DNA from: Caryophanales bacterium UBA1188
GTDB lineage: Bacteria; Bacillota_I; Bacilli_A; Izemoplasmatales; UBA1188
DNA length: 64,000 nucleotides
Assembly: GCA_002310135.1 (NCBI GenBank)
Contig: DBYK01000001.1
Location: 465,712-529,711, forward strand
Reading direction: 5' to 3'
Shown: positions 54,019 through 61,906 of the stretch, piece by piece
Numbering within the stretch: position 1 is the stretch's first letter
How the letters are laid out: the number at the start of each line of letters is the position of its first letter
Program-made: the position numbers and the translations under genes
The notes under the pieces: generated by a model
Seen by the model: only the letters and a program-made list of their open reading frames with translations
Databases searched by the model: none
What the model was told of the DNA's origin: nothing

Positions 54019-54564
54019 CTATCTGTTTGGATCTCTTTGATTAGAACTGCTTGCTGGGATTGAATATCCGTCTACTCCAGCGGTTCCTTCTATAAAGTCT
54101 AAGAGTTCGTTTAATCGTTCTATGTCTTCAAGTATTCTGTCACAATCGTGATAATCCATAATAAGCAAAAATATTCTTCTAAACTTACTACTATCATATG
54201 TTGGATCGTTTAATACTTTGTCTTTAATGATATCGGTTAAGTCTCGTATTTCTAATATATCTTCAATTATGAAGTCTTCTATAGTATATTCAATAAATTT
54301 GAGGCTATCTTCATGGTTAATGCTTAATAATATGTGATTGTCTACAAATCTATTTAAGTAGCTTATATATGATGAAAAATTAAATTCACTATTATTGTCA
54401 TGTGTTACTGTAGTTTCATTAGTAATTGTGTTCTCAATAGTTGTAGTAGTTGAAGGAGGGTTTATAGTAGTAGTCATATTTAAAGAAGCTGTTCCATTAA
54501 AACAAGCGATAAGAACTAAACTAAAGATAACAGAAACAACAAGTATCAACAATATTTTTTTCAT
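54019..54564 (-). CDS. Lipoprotein of unknown function
   Basis: I do not recognise this 181-residue protein. Counting from MKKILL, it has a signal peptide with lipobox LVLIAC (cysteine 21), then a Thr-rich linker, then a mainly helical domain from FNFSSYISYLNRFVDNH onward. The C-terminus is polar. An upstream in-frame GTG at 54612 is rejected because the ATG at 54564 has a perfect ribosome binding site (AAAGGAGGTG). It shares an in-frame 19-bp element encoding FVDNHI with the broken gene upstream. Confidence 0.7.
   Translation of the reverse strand: MKKILLILVVSVIFSLVLIACFNGTASLNMTTTINPPSTTTTIENTITNETTVTHDNNSEFNFSSYISYLNRFVDNHILLSINHEDSLKFIEYTIEDFIIEDILEIRDLTDIIKDKVLNDPTYDSSKFRRIFLLIMDYHDCDRILEDIERLNELLDFIEGTAGVDGYSIPASSSNQRDPNR
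54330..54348. repeat. 19-bp direct repeat, copy 1
   Basis: ATATGTGATTGTCTACAAA on the plus strand occurs again at 54775-54793. On the minus strand both copies encode FVDNHI in frame in their genes. The pair may mark a past recombination or a shared ancestor of the two genes. Confidence 0.9.
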
Positions 54565-54578
54565 AATTTCACCTCCTT

Positions 54579-54883
54579 TTATAGTGGTAATGTAGTAGTT
54601 CTTGCTCCACAACTATCACATATGTAATATGATCCAGGTGGTATGTATTGTGGAGAATGGCCATTACCTAATGGATTATACCAAGTCCATGAATGTTGCT
54701 CAAGAATATAGTTATTGCAATGACAACATTTTCTTTTGTGATGAGTAAAACTGTATTGTGTGTATACATTATATATATGTGATTGTCTACAAACTTATTT
54801 TTAATAGTTGCTGCGTGTGAAGTGCTAGGTATTATTAATAAAAAATAGAGAAAGATAAAAAACGCAATTAGTGTTTTTCTCAT
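54579..54883 (-). pseudogene. Frameshifted small secreted protein with CxxC motifs
   Basis: From ATG at 54883 (ribosome binding site AAAAGGAG) the frame encodes a signal peptide ending SHA-A, then FVDNHIYI, then loses sense. In the neighbouring frame from about 54790 the sequence continues as a good protein end: HHKRKCCHCNNYIL, then SWTWYN, and finally YYICDSCGARTTTLPL to a stop at 54579. It has paired CxxC motifs as in a zinc ribbon. The join lies at an (AT)n run at 54770-54778, and removing one AT unit restores one frame. The intact first frame alone would give 71 residues ending at 54668. Confidence 0.72.
54775..54793. repeat. 19-bp direct repeat, copy 2
   Basis: Second copy of the 19-bp element shared with 54330-54348. 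It adjoins the (AT)n run where the reading frame of the secreted protein is lost. Confidence 0.9.
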
Positions 54884-55035
54884 TGTGTCTCTCCTTTTAA
54901 ATATTAAATAAGTTTACTTTTTAGCACGTATTCTTACCTTATGTATACCATATTTATTTACTTGTGTAAATAAGTTTACTGATATTTATTTATTCTTTTT
55001 TTCTATAAAATTAATAAAAAATAAGTGATAGAGCA

Positions 55036-55077
55036 GTTAAAAAGCCTATGAATTAATAACTTCATAGGCTTTTTAAC
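55036..55077 (-). terminator. Terminator after the AEC transporter gene
   Basis: A 17-bp near-perfect stem (core AAAAAGCCTATGAA/TTCATAGGCTTTTT) with an 8-base loop. T runs flank both sides, so it can act in both directions. Confidence 0.88.
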
Positions 55078-55102
55078 TATCAAATAATAATTATCTAAAT
55101 AA

Positions 55103-56095
55103 TTATAGCAGCATCATTAATGCAATTACTAGTGGCATAGAAATAATACCAATTATGTGTGATACAAGAGCCATTCCAGCTGCGCTTGATGTTTCTTTTC
55201 CATATGCAGATGGTATTATTACTGTGTTTAAACCAAGTGGCATTGCAGTATAAACTAATAATATAAGCATCATATAATCGCTTTCAAGTCCTGTTATAAT
55301 CATTATTAATTTTAATAAGAAACCAAGCACTACAGGAATAGCAATTAATCTTAACACGCTTGCAATATAAATCTTATAATCAACTAATATATCTTTAATG
55401 TTATAGCTTGCGATTACAACACCAGTTAGAAGCATAGCGGTTACACTCATACAACCAGATGCTTGTTTAATTGTAGTTGTTAAAAATTGTGGTAATATTT
55501 GTCCGAGCCCAGTCAAACCCAAAATAATTCCAATAAATAATCCTATAAAGATAGGTGTTAATAATCTTTTTAAATATATAACAACGCTTTGAGAGAAAGT
55601 TTTCTTTTCTTCTTCTGTTTCTTCTGCTTTTGGTATTAATAATTCAGGAAGCGCCCATAATGCAAAACAAAATTGAGGTATTATTGTGAAGATTAAATAA
55701 TGCATTTCAAATTCTGGAGCGATTGCTTGAATAAGCGGAATACCAATATATGTGAAATTTGAATAAATAAATCCATATTGATAAATCTTCTTTAGGAAAT
55801 CATCATTTTTAACTAATAACTTACCTAATAATAGACCAAGAGGTATTGTAACCATAGAAACAACTAAACTGAATAGTAACACTTCTCCATATAGACTCAA
55901 ATTATCTACAGTGAATTGAGTCATAAATGAGTTAACTAATACCGCAGGTAAGAATAAATATGTCACAAGTTTTGATAGAACACCTAATGCACCATCTTTA
56001 AGTACATTTGTTTTTTTAAGAATAAATCCAGCTACAATGAATAAAATCATTACAATTAGTTGGGAAAGTGTAGAGTTAAATATGATTTCAAACAT
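55103..56095 (-). CDS. AEC family transporter
   Basis: A 330-residue permease of about ten helices in the auxin efflux carrier family. In bacteria these usually export or take up organic acids such as malate. N- and C-terminal halves carry the family pattern, including the broken helix around NFTYIGIPL. It starts three bases after copZ and appears to be the last gene of a unit with mscL, copA and copZ. Its link to copper handling is only positional. Substrate unknown. Confidence 0.88.
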   Translation of the reverse strand: MFEIIFNSTLSQLIVMILFIVAGFILKKTNVLKDGALGVLSKLVTYLFLPAVLVNSFMTQFTVDNLSLYGEVLLFSLVVSMVTIPLGLLLGKLLVKNDDFLKKIYQYGFIYSNFTYIGIPLIQAIAPEFEMHYLIFTIIPQFCFALWALPELLIPKAEETEEEKKTFSQSVVIYLKRLLTPIFIGLFIGIILGLTGLGQILPQFLTTTIKQASGCMSVTAMLLTGVVIASYNIKDILVDYKIYIASVLRLIAIPVVLGFLLKLIMIITGLESDYMMLILLVYTAMPLGLNTVIIPSAYGKETSSAAGMALVSHIIGIISMPLVIALMMLL

Positions 56096-56098
56096 TGT

Positions 56099-56293
56099 CT
56101 ATTTCACCTCAAAACCAGTATTATCAATTGCTTCTTTAACTTTTTCTAAATCAAAATCACCTTTAACAGTAACTTGACCGAGTTTATGATCAGCTTTAAC
56201 TTCTAGGCTTCCTAGATTCTTTATAGCTTTTTCAACTCTTTCTTCGCATTTGGAACACATCATTCCATCCACTTTAATAACTTCTTCTTTCAT
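56099..56293 (-). CDS. copZ: Copper chaperone, HMA domain
   Basis: A 64-residue heavy-metal-associated domain with the metal site GMMCSKC (C13, C16). It would deliver Cu(I) to the copper ATPase in the preceding gene, with which it overlaps by 4 bp. Confidence 0.9.
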   Translation of the reverse strand: MKEEVIKVDGMMCSKCEERVEKAIKNLGSLEVKADHKLGQVTVKGDFDLEKVKEAIDNTGFEVK

Positions 56294-58518
56294 TTTTTCT
56301 CCTTTACTTTCCTAAGTCTAAGTGCGTTTGTCACAACAAATAGGCTACTGATGCTCATACAAAGACTAGCTATCATAGGATTTAAGTTTATACCTAAGAA
56401 TGATAGGGCTCCAGCCGCAATAGGAATACAAATAATATTATAGATGAAAGCCCAAAACAGGTTTTCTTTAATAATTATAACCGTTCTTTTTGAAATATCA
56501 ATTACTTTATTGATATCTTTTAAATTATTTTTAAGAAGAATGATAGATGCAGAATCAATTGCGATATCTGTGCCACTTTCAAGCGATATTCCAACATTCG
56601 CTTGGAGCAATGCAGGAGAATCATTTATTCCATCTCCAACAAACGCAACATTTCTTCCTGATTCTTTTACTTCTCTAACTATTCTTTCTTTATCATCTGG
56701 AAGAACTGAATCATATGCAACATCTATTCCTAACTCTTCTTTTACTCTATTACAAACATTAAAGTTATCTCCAGATAATAAACTTAAATATATATTCTTT
56801 TCTTTTAATAAACGAATTGTTTCTTTTGATGATTCTTTTATTTTATCTTTAATTGTGATAATTCCAATTAGTTTATTATCATAAGAGAAAAATGTAATTG
56901 TACTATCTAATTCATCTTCTATAGTATGTTTTATAGAAGTATCTATTCCTTTTTCGTTTAAGAATAGTTCGCTCCCACATATAGCACTTTTAGAATCTAT
57001 TAGTCCAGTAATGCCTTTTCCTGGTATATTTTTATAATCTTCGATTTTCTTAACTGGAAAATCTATATAATCATAAATAGCTTTTGCGATTGGATGAGTA
57101 GACATAGATTCCATAGTCTTCGCTATAATTAAGAAATCTTCCGTCTTATAATTATTAAATAAATATATTTTATCTACTGAAGGTGACCCTTCAGTAAGGG
57201 TCCCGGTTTTATCAAATATTATAGTGTCTATGTTTGATAACAATTCAAAGACTTCAGCTTTTTTAATTAATATTCCAGATTTAGCACTAGCACCAATTGA
57301 TGCAGTAACTGCGACAGGTGTCGCAAGCCCAAGAGCGCATGGACAAGATATTACTAAAACTTGAACTGCATGAAAAATCGCATTTTCTATATTTCCATTA
57401 GTTATTAACCATACTACACATGTAATTAGTGAAATGCCCATTACAATAGGCACAAAAATCGCAGATATTTTATCCGCTAGCCTTTGTATAGGTGCTTTTG
57501 ATGCACCTGCATCCTTAACTAATTCTATTATTCTAGAAAGTGTAGTATCGCCTTTTACTTTTTTTGCTTCCACTATTAGTGCACCATCCATATTGATGGT
57601 TGCGCTCAATACTTCGTCGCCAACTGTTTTATAAACTGGAATAGATTCTCCAGTTAAAGCTGATGTATCTATCATAGCTTGACCATTTACAATCACTCCA
57701 TCTACCGGTATAGATTCTCCAGTTTTCACTATAACTTTGTCATTTACTTCAACATCATCTATATCTATTAGATATTCTTGATTATCTTTAAGGATGGTTA
57801 TTTGAGTTGGAGCCAGCTTCTTTAGTGACTCTATGGAATCCATTGTCTTAGATTTCGCTTTTTCTTCTAGTGCTTTTCCTATAGTAATTAGGGTTAATAT
57901 CATTGCGGATGAATCGAAATATAGGCTATTCACATAACTTATATTCCCGTTTGCGATTAGTATTATTTCGACTATTCCATAAATATAAGATACTAATGAT
58001 CCAAGCATAACTAGAGTATCCATATTTGGTGATAAGTGAATTAATCCTCTAAATCCATTTATAAAAAATTTAATATTTACTATCAACACAGGAAGAGCAA
58101 GACAAGCTTGAACTACAGCGTTTAATGTTGGGTTAATGTCTTTAAGAATAAAAGATGGGAGAGGTAAACCAATCATCTCTCCCATCTGTATATACATTAG
58201 TGGTAATAAAAGTGAAAATGATACAATGATTCTCGTTTTGATAGATGGTTTTGTAGAGTCACTCGTGATGATAGGTTTATCAACATAATTAACCTTCTTT
58301 TTCTTTTCAACATCTAATGTAGCAGTAAATCCAGCTTTTTTAACTTGATTTATTATGTCTTCTCTAGTAATTTGATTTTCATCATACTCAACATAAAGAG
58401 TTTTAGCGATCAGATTTACATTAGCCACGTTCATACCCTTTAGTTTTCTAACAACTCTTTCAACAGAAGTAGAACATGCGGTACAACTCATTCCAGAAAC
58501 AATGTACCTTTCTTTCAT
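56290..58518 (-). CDS. copA: Copper-exporting P1B-type ATPase
   Basis: A 742-residue P-type ATPase. One N-terminal HMA domain has C12 and C15 (GMSCTAC). It has eight predicted helices, the ion-site CPCALG, phosphorylation DKTGTLTEG, ATP-binding HP locus (STHPIA) and hinge GDGINDSPAL. These features mark the Cu(I) exporter CopA. It follows mscL with a one-base overlap and precedes copZ with a 4-bp overlap. No CopY, CsoR or other regulator is nearby. Confidence 0.94.
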   Translation of the reverse strand: MKERYIVSGMSCTACSTSVERVVRKLKGMNVANVNLIAKTLYVEYDENQITREDIINQVKKAGFTATLDVEKKKKVNYVDKPIITSDSTKPSIKTRIIVSFSLLLPLMYIQMGEMIGLPLPSFILKDINPTLNAVVQACLALPVLIVNIKFFINGFRGLIHLSPNMDTLVMLGSLVSYIYGIVEIILIANGNISYVNSLYFDSSAMILTLITIGKALEEKAKSKTMDSIESLKKLAPTQITILKDNQEYLIDIDDVEVNDKVIVKTGESIPVDGVIVNGQAMIDTSALTGESIPVYKTVGDEVLSATINMDGALIVEAKKVKGDTTLSRIIELVKDAGASKAPIQRLADKISAIFVPIVMGISLITCVVWLITNGNIENAIFHAVQVLVISCPCALGLATPVAVTASIGASAKSGILIKKAEVFELLSNIDTIIFDKTGTLTEGSPSVDKIYLFNNYKTEDFLIIAKTMESMSTHPIAKAIYDYIDFPVKKIEDYKNIPGKGITGLIDSKSAICGSELFLNEKGIDTSIKHTIEDELDSTITFFSYDNKLIGIITIKDKIKESSKETIRLLKEKNIYLSLLSGDNFNVCNRVKEELGIDVAYDSVLPDDKERIVREVKESGRNVAFVGDGINDSPALLQANVGISLESGTDIAIDSASIILLKNNLKDINKVIDISKRTVIIIKENLFWAFIYNIICIPIAAGALSFLGINLNPMIASLCMSISSLFVVTNALRLRKVKEKK

Positions 58519-58943
58519 TATTCTTCTACTTTTTCCTCTTGTTTATTAGTTACTTTCTCAATAGATTGTTTAACTTTTTCTGTTTCTGTTTTAATCTTAT
58601 TAAATGTTTTAATGATTGAGAATAATACTAAAGCAATTAATAAGAAATTGATGATTGCGCTAAGGAATGAACCCCAGTCAATAAAAATAGCATTTGCAGT
58701 ATCTAGTAATTTTGTTCCATCTTCTGCTGTAATATACGCAGGAACAAGTACAGTATACATAGCATCTGTACCACTACCACCGCAGATTAAGTAAATAATC
58801 CAGTTAATAATTGGTTTTAAAATGCCATTTGTGAGTGCTGTAACAATTGCAGTGAATGCGCTACCAATAATCATACCTACGGCAAGATCCATTACATTGC
58901 CACGATTAATGAATTCTTTAAATTCTTTAACAAATTTTTTCAT
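58518..58943 (-). CDS. mscL: Large-conductance mechanosensitive channel
   Basis: A 141-residue pressure-release channel. Two helices (GNVMDLAVGMIIGSAFTAIV and the NFLLIALVLFSII segment) flank a loop. The C-terminus is charged and coiled (KVKQSIEKVTNKQ). Length and sequence match MscL. It precedes copA with a shared base and starts a four-gene unit. Confidence 0.95.
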   Translation of the reverse strand: MKKFVKEFKEFINRGNVMDLAVGMIIGSAFTAIVTALTNGILKPIINWIIYLICGGSGTDAMYTVLVPAYITAEDGTKLLDTANAIFIDWGSFLSAIINFLLIALVLFSIIKTFNKIKTETEKVKQSIEKVTNKQEEKVEE

Positions 58944-58966
58944 AATTCTTGGCTCCTTTTTCCTAT

Positions 58967-58975
58967 ATTATATCA
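58967..58975 (-). promoter_or_regulatory. Extended -10 promoter of mscL-cop unit
   Basis: TG-A-TATAAT on the minus strand at 58975-58967, 23 bases before the mscL ATG, with a -35-like TTGTAG sixteen bases upstream of the -10. Confidence 0.75.
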
Positions 58976-58989
58976 TTTTTAAATAATTC

Positions 58990-59005
58990 TACAATAAATA
59001 TTGTA
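58990..59005. promoter_or_regulatory. 16-bp inverted repeat between mscL-copA and the PAP2 gene
   Basis: TACAATAAATATTGTA is a perfect inverted repeat (TACAAT, 4-base centre, ATTGTA). It overlaps the -35 of the mscL promoter and the -10 of the divergent PAP2 gene, a normal repressor position. It resembles, but does not match, the CopY box TACAnnTGTA. Confidence 0.55.
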
Positions 59006-59029
59006 TAATATTTAGGTAGCGGAGGAAAA

Positions 59030-59704
59030 ATGAAAAAAGATAAAATTAATGTTTACCTAAAAGCATCTATGATTTTTTCAATTGTTTTTGTTTTATTTTT
59101 AATTGGAACACTTGTAATAGATGTTACAAATAATGGTGTAGACAATACAAATATTGGTTTTTCAACAATAAATCTCTACTTTAAAGATATATTCGTATAT
59201 AATCATTTCTTTTATATGTTTACTCAAATACTAGGTTACTTATCTATTTTTATATTTTTATTTTTTGTGGGAGTTGGAATGTACCAATTAATAAAATATA
59301 AAGGCATACAAAAAGTTGATAAAGATATTGTTGATTTAGGGTTTATCTATATAACTTTGTTCTTAATATATGTATTATTTGAATTGATTTGCATCAATTA
59401 TAGACCTATTGATATGGGCACAAATTTAGAAGCATCATTCCCATCATCACATACTATGCTTGTGATAGTGGTGTTTGGAACACTTTTTGTTGAAGCTGAT
59501 TATAGAATTAAAAATAAGAATATAAGATTGTTGTCTAAACTATTCTCTTTGTTAGTGATAATAATTATGATAACATTTAGATTATTATCTGGAGTTCATT
59601 GGTTTACAGATATAATAGCTGGAATTATTATAGGTGTATCGTTGGTTTTATTGTTTAAAGGTTTAACAAACAATATCAAAATAGCCCAAGAACTAAGTGA
59701 ATAA
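59030..59704 (+). CDS. PAP2 family phosphatase
   Basis: A 224-residue membrane phosphatase with about six helices. It has FPSSHTM and SGVHWFTDIIAG, the second and third motifs of the PAP2 acid phosphatase family. The first motif is a weak YRP. Likely acts on undecaprenyl pyrophosphate or another lipid phosphate outside the membrane. Starts with SD (GGAGG) and is divergent from mscL. Confidence 0.85.
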   Translation: MKKDKINVYLKASMIFSIVFVLFLIGTLVIDVTNNGVDNTNIGFSTINLYFKDIFVYNHFFYMFTQILGYLSIFIFLFFVGVGMYQLIKYKGIQKVDKDIVDLGFIYITLFLIYVLFELICINYRPIDMGTNLEASFPSSHTMLVIVVFGTLFVEADYRIKNKNIRLLSKLFSLLVIIIMITFRLLSGVHWFTDIIAGIIIGVSLVLLFKGLTNNIKIAQELSE

Positions 59705-59734
59705 TAATTAAATAACAAATGCTTTGTATAAATT

Positions 59735-59777
59735 AAAAGGACTGAAGCCTATATAGTCATAGACAACAGTCCTTTTT
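59735..59777 (+). terminator. Bidirectional terminator between the PAP2 and EF-G-like genes
   Basis: AAAAGGACTG pairs with CAGTCCTTTT, around a 22-base loop, followed by T. It separates two converging genes. Confidence 0.75.
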
Positions 59778-59791
59778 AATATTAGATTAGA

Positions 59792-61828
59792 TTATTGATT
59801 TTGTGCTTGAAGAAGTTTAGCTTGTTCAATTACTTTTTCAGCAACATTTTGAGGAACTTCTTCATATCTTACGAATTCTCTTGAGAATACACCATCACCT
59901 TGAGTCATTGCTTTAAGGTCGATGTTATAAGTTATGATTTCAGCTTCAGGGATTTCACAATCAATTATTTGATAATCTCCAACCTTATTCATGCCGAGCA
60001 CTCTTCCTCTTCTCTTGTTAACATCACCTAGAATATCTCCAAGATATTCATCAGATACTCTAACAACAACATGCATTATAGGTTCAAGGATGATCTTCTT
60101 CATCTTTTCACATGCTTTTTTGAATGCATCTTTTGCTGCATTCTTAAATGCAAGTTCATTTGAATCAACTGGGTGATATTTACCATCTATTAAAGTAGCA
60201 TGAACGTTGATAACTGGGAAACCTGCAAGAGGGCCAGTTTCAAGGGCTTCATAGAATCCTTTTTCAATAGGTGGGAAATAGTTTTTAGGAACAGATCCAC
60301 CAAATATTTCTTCTGTGAAATATGAATCTTCTTCACATGGTTCAAATTTCATTACAACAACACCATAGTAACCTGCACCACCAGATTGTTTTACATATCT
60401 TCCTTCAGATTCACCTGGAGACTTGATGGCTTCACGATAAACAATTTGTTGTTTATCAGTTGTTACATCAACTTTGAACATATTCTTCATCTTTTCAAGA
60501 AGGACATCAATATGAACATTTCCTTGACCACCAATTAATTGTTGTTTTGTTTCTTTATTTCTTATAATTTCAAAACTTTGGTCTTCAAGTGATAATTTTT
60601 GTAAAGCACCAGACAATTTATCTTCATCTGATTTATTCTTTGGTAGAATTGCACGATAATATGTTGGTTTTGGCATTTCTGATTTCTTGAATTGAATTTG
60701 TGAACCTTTTTCAGTAAGTGTAGCACCTGTATATAATGAAGCAAGCTTAGCAACACAAACTATATCTCCAGCATAAGCTACTGTATATGGGCTTTGTGTT
60801 TTGCCACAAATTAAGAATGATTGATTTACTTTTTCAGTTTTACCATCTACAACTACTTCTTGTCCTATTTTAATTGAACCATTTACAACTAAAACAAATG
60901 AAATTGTTCCGATGAAAGCATCAACTGTAGTTTTAAATACATATCCAGCAAATGGTTTCTTTTCGTCATATTTAAGATCGCTTACATTTGATTCAATTGG
61001 TTTAGTTTCAGCCATTGATGGGAAGAGTGAAACTACTAAATCTAATAATTCTTTAACACCAACATTTTGAATAGAATTTGCGAGCAATACTGGAATAACA
61101 GATTCTGTTAATAAACCAGCTTTAAGACCGCTTGCGATTTCTTCAACTGATAATTCTTCTCCACCAAAGAATTTTTCCATTAATTCTTCATCTTGAGCTG
61201 CGGCTTCTTCAACAATTTTATCATATGCTTGGCTAACTGTAGCTTGAAGTTCAGCGCTTATTTCTCCTTCAACACCACCGATATAAGACTTCTTATTTAA
61301 AGCATAAGCAAATCCTTTAAAATTATTCTTTCCACCTTCTGGATACATAAATGGTACAACTGATTGTCCAAAACAATCTTGAAGTCCAGCAATAACTTTA
61401 TCATAGTCAACATTTTCTTTATCAACTTTAGTTACTAAAATAACTGTAGGAACACCTTTTTCCTTTAAGATTCTATAGTAACTCTTAGTTTGAATATCAA
61501 CGCCTCTTGTTGCATCAACAACTAAAATTGCAGCAGAACAAATTGGAAGTTCGTTATAAATGTCTTGAACGAATTCGTTCATTCCTGGCAAATCAATAAA
61601 ATTGATTTTTACTCCTTTGTATTGAACAGGAATTAAAGAAGATGCGATACTATATTTATGATTAATTTCTTCTTGTGTGAAGTCAGATATTGTAGTACCT
61701 TTTTCAACTTCTCCTTTTTTTGCTATGGCTCCACTAACAAAAGCGAGTGATTCTACTAAAGTTGTTTTACCAGTTCCCATACCACCAACGATGGCAATGT
61801 TTTTAATTTGTTCCTTGTAATAATCCAT
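59792..61828 (-). CDS. Elongation factor G paralogue (EF-G2-like GTPase)
   Basis: A 678-residue translation-factor-like GTPase. It has G1 GGMGTGKT at 15-22, a switch region TTISD, G3 DLPG (standard DTPG), and TKVD in place of the NKxD guanine-specificity motif. Downstream it has the EF-G domain II, III, IV and V segments, including the conserved GGAGYYGVVVMKFEP and the PIEKGFYEAL segments. This fits the EF-G-like group rather than canonical FusA; whether it supports translocation, ribosome recycling or protection is not visible. An earlier TTG at 61858 is rejected because the ATG at 61828 has SD AGAGG. Confidence 0.85.
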   Translation of the reverse strand: MDYYKEQIKNIAIVGGMGTGKTTLVESLAFVSGAIAKKGEVEKGTTISDFTQEEINHKYSIASSLIPVQYKGVKINFIDLPGMNEFVQDIYNELPICSAAILVVDATRGVDIQTKSYYRILKEKGVPTVILVTKVDKENVDYDKVIAGLQDCFGQSVVPFMYPEGGKNNFKGFAYALNKKSYIGGVEGEISAELQATVSQAYDKIVEEAAAQDEELMEKFFGGEELSVEEIASGLKAGLLTESVIPVLLANSIQNVGVKELLDLVVSLFPSMAETKPIESNVSDLKYDEKKPFAGYVFKTTVDAFIGTISFVLVVNGSIKIGQEVVVDGKTEKVNQSFLICGKTQSPYTVAYAGDIVCVAKLASLYTGATLTEKGSQIQFKKSEMPKPTYYRAILPKNKSDEDKLSGALQKLSLEDQSFEIIRNKETKQQLIGGQGNVHIDVLLEKMKNMFKVDVTTDKQQIVYREAIKSPGESEGRYVKQSGGAGYYGVVVMKFEPCEEDSYFTEEIFGGSVPKNYFPPIEKGFYEALETGPLAGFPVINVHATLIDGKYHPVDSNELAFKNAAKDAFKKACEKMKKIILEPIMHVVVRVSDEYLGDILGDVNKRRGRVLGMNKVGDYQIIDCEIPEAEIITYNIDLKAMTQGDGVFSREFVRYEEVPQNVAEKVIEQAKLLQAQNQ

Positions 61829-61848
61829 AATTAACCTCTTAATATTAA

Positions 61849-61868
61849 ATAATTCCAAAGGGAATTAT
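61849..61868. promoter_or_regulatory. 20-bp hairpin/operator-like palindrome over the EF-G-like promoter
   Basis: On the minus strand ATAATTCC-CTTT-GGAATTAT is a perfect 8-bp stem with a 4-base loop. It overlaps most of the -10 (61869-61864) and the transcription start. It could be a repressor site or a 5' hairpin in the leader. Confidence 0.6.
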
Positions 61869-61872
61869 AACA
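61864..61872 (-). promoter_or_regulatory. Extended -10 promoter of EF-G-like gene
   Basis: TG-T-TATAAT on the minus strand at 61872-61864, with a weak -35-like TTGCAT seventeen bases upstream. The ATG is 35 bases downstream. Confidence 0.7.
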
Positions 61873-61906
61873 TATTAACGTCTCATATGCAAATAAACAA
61901 ATTTAG

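Noticed and set aside
56444..56884. 146-codon plus-strand open frame
   Set aside because: Lies antisense to copA and reads as low-complexity Ser/Phe/Leu, the expected shadow of a membrane protein gene.
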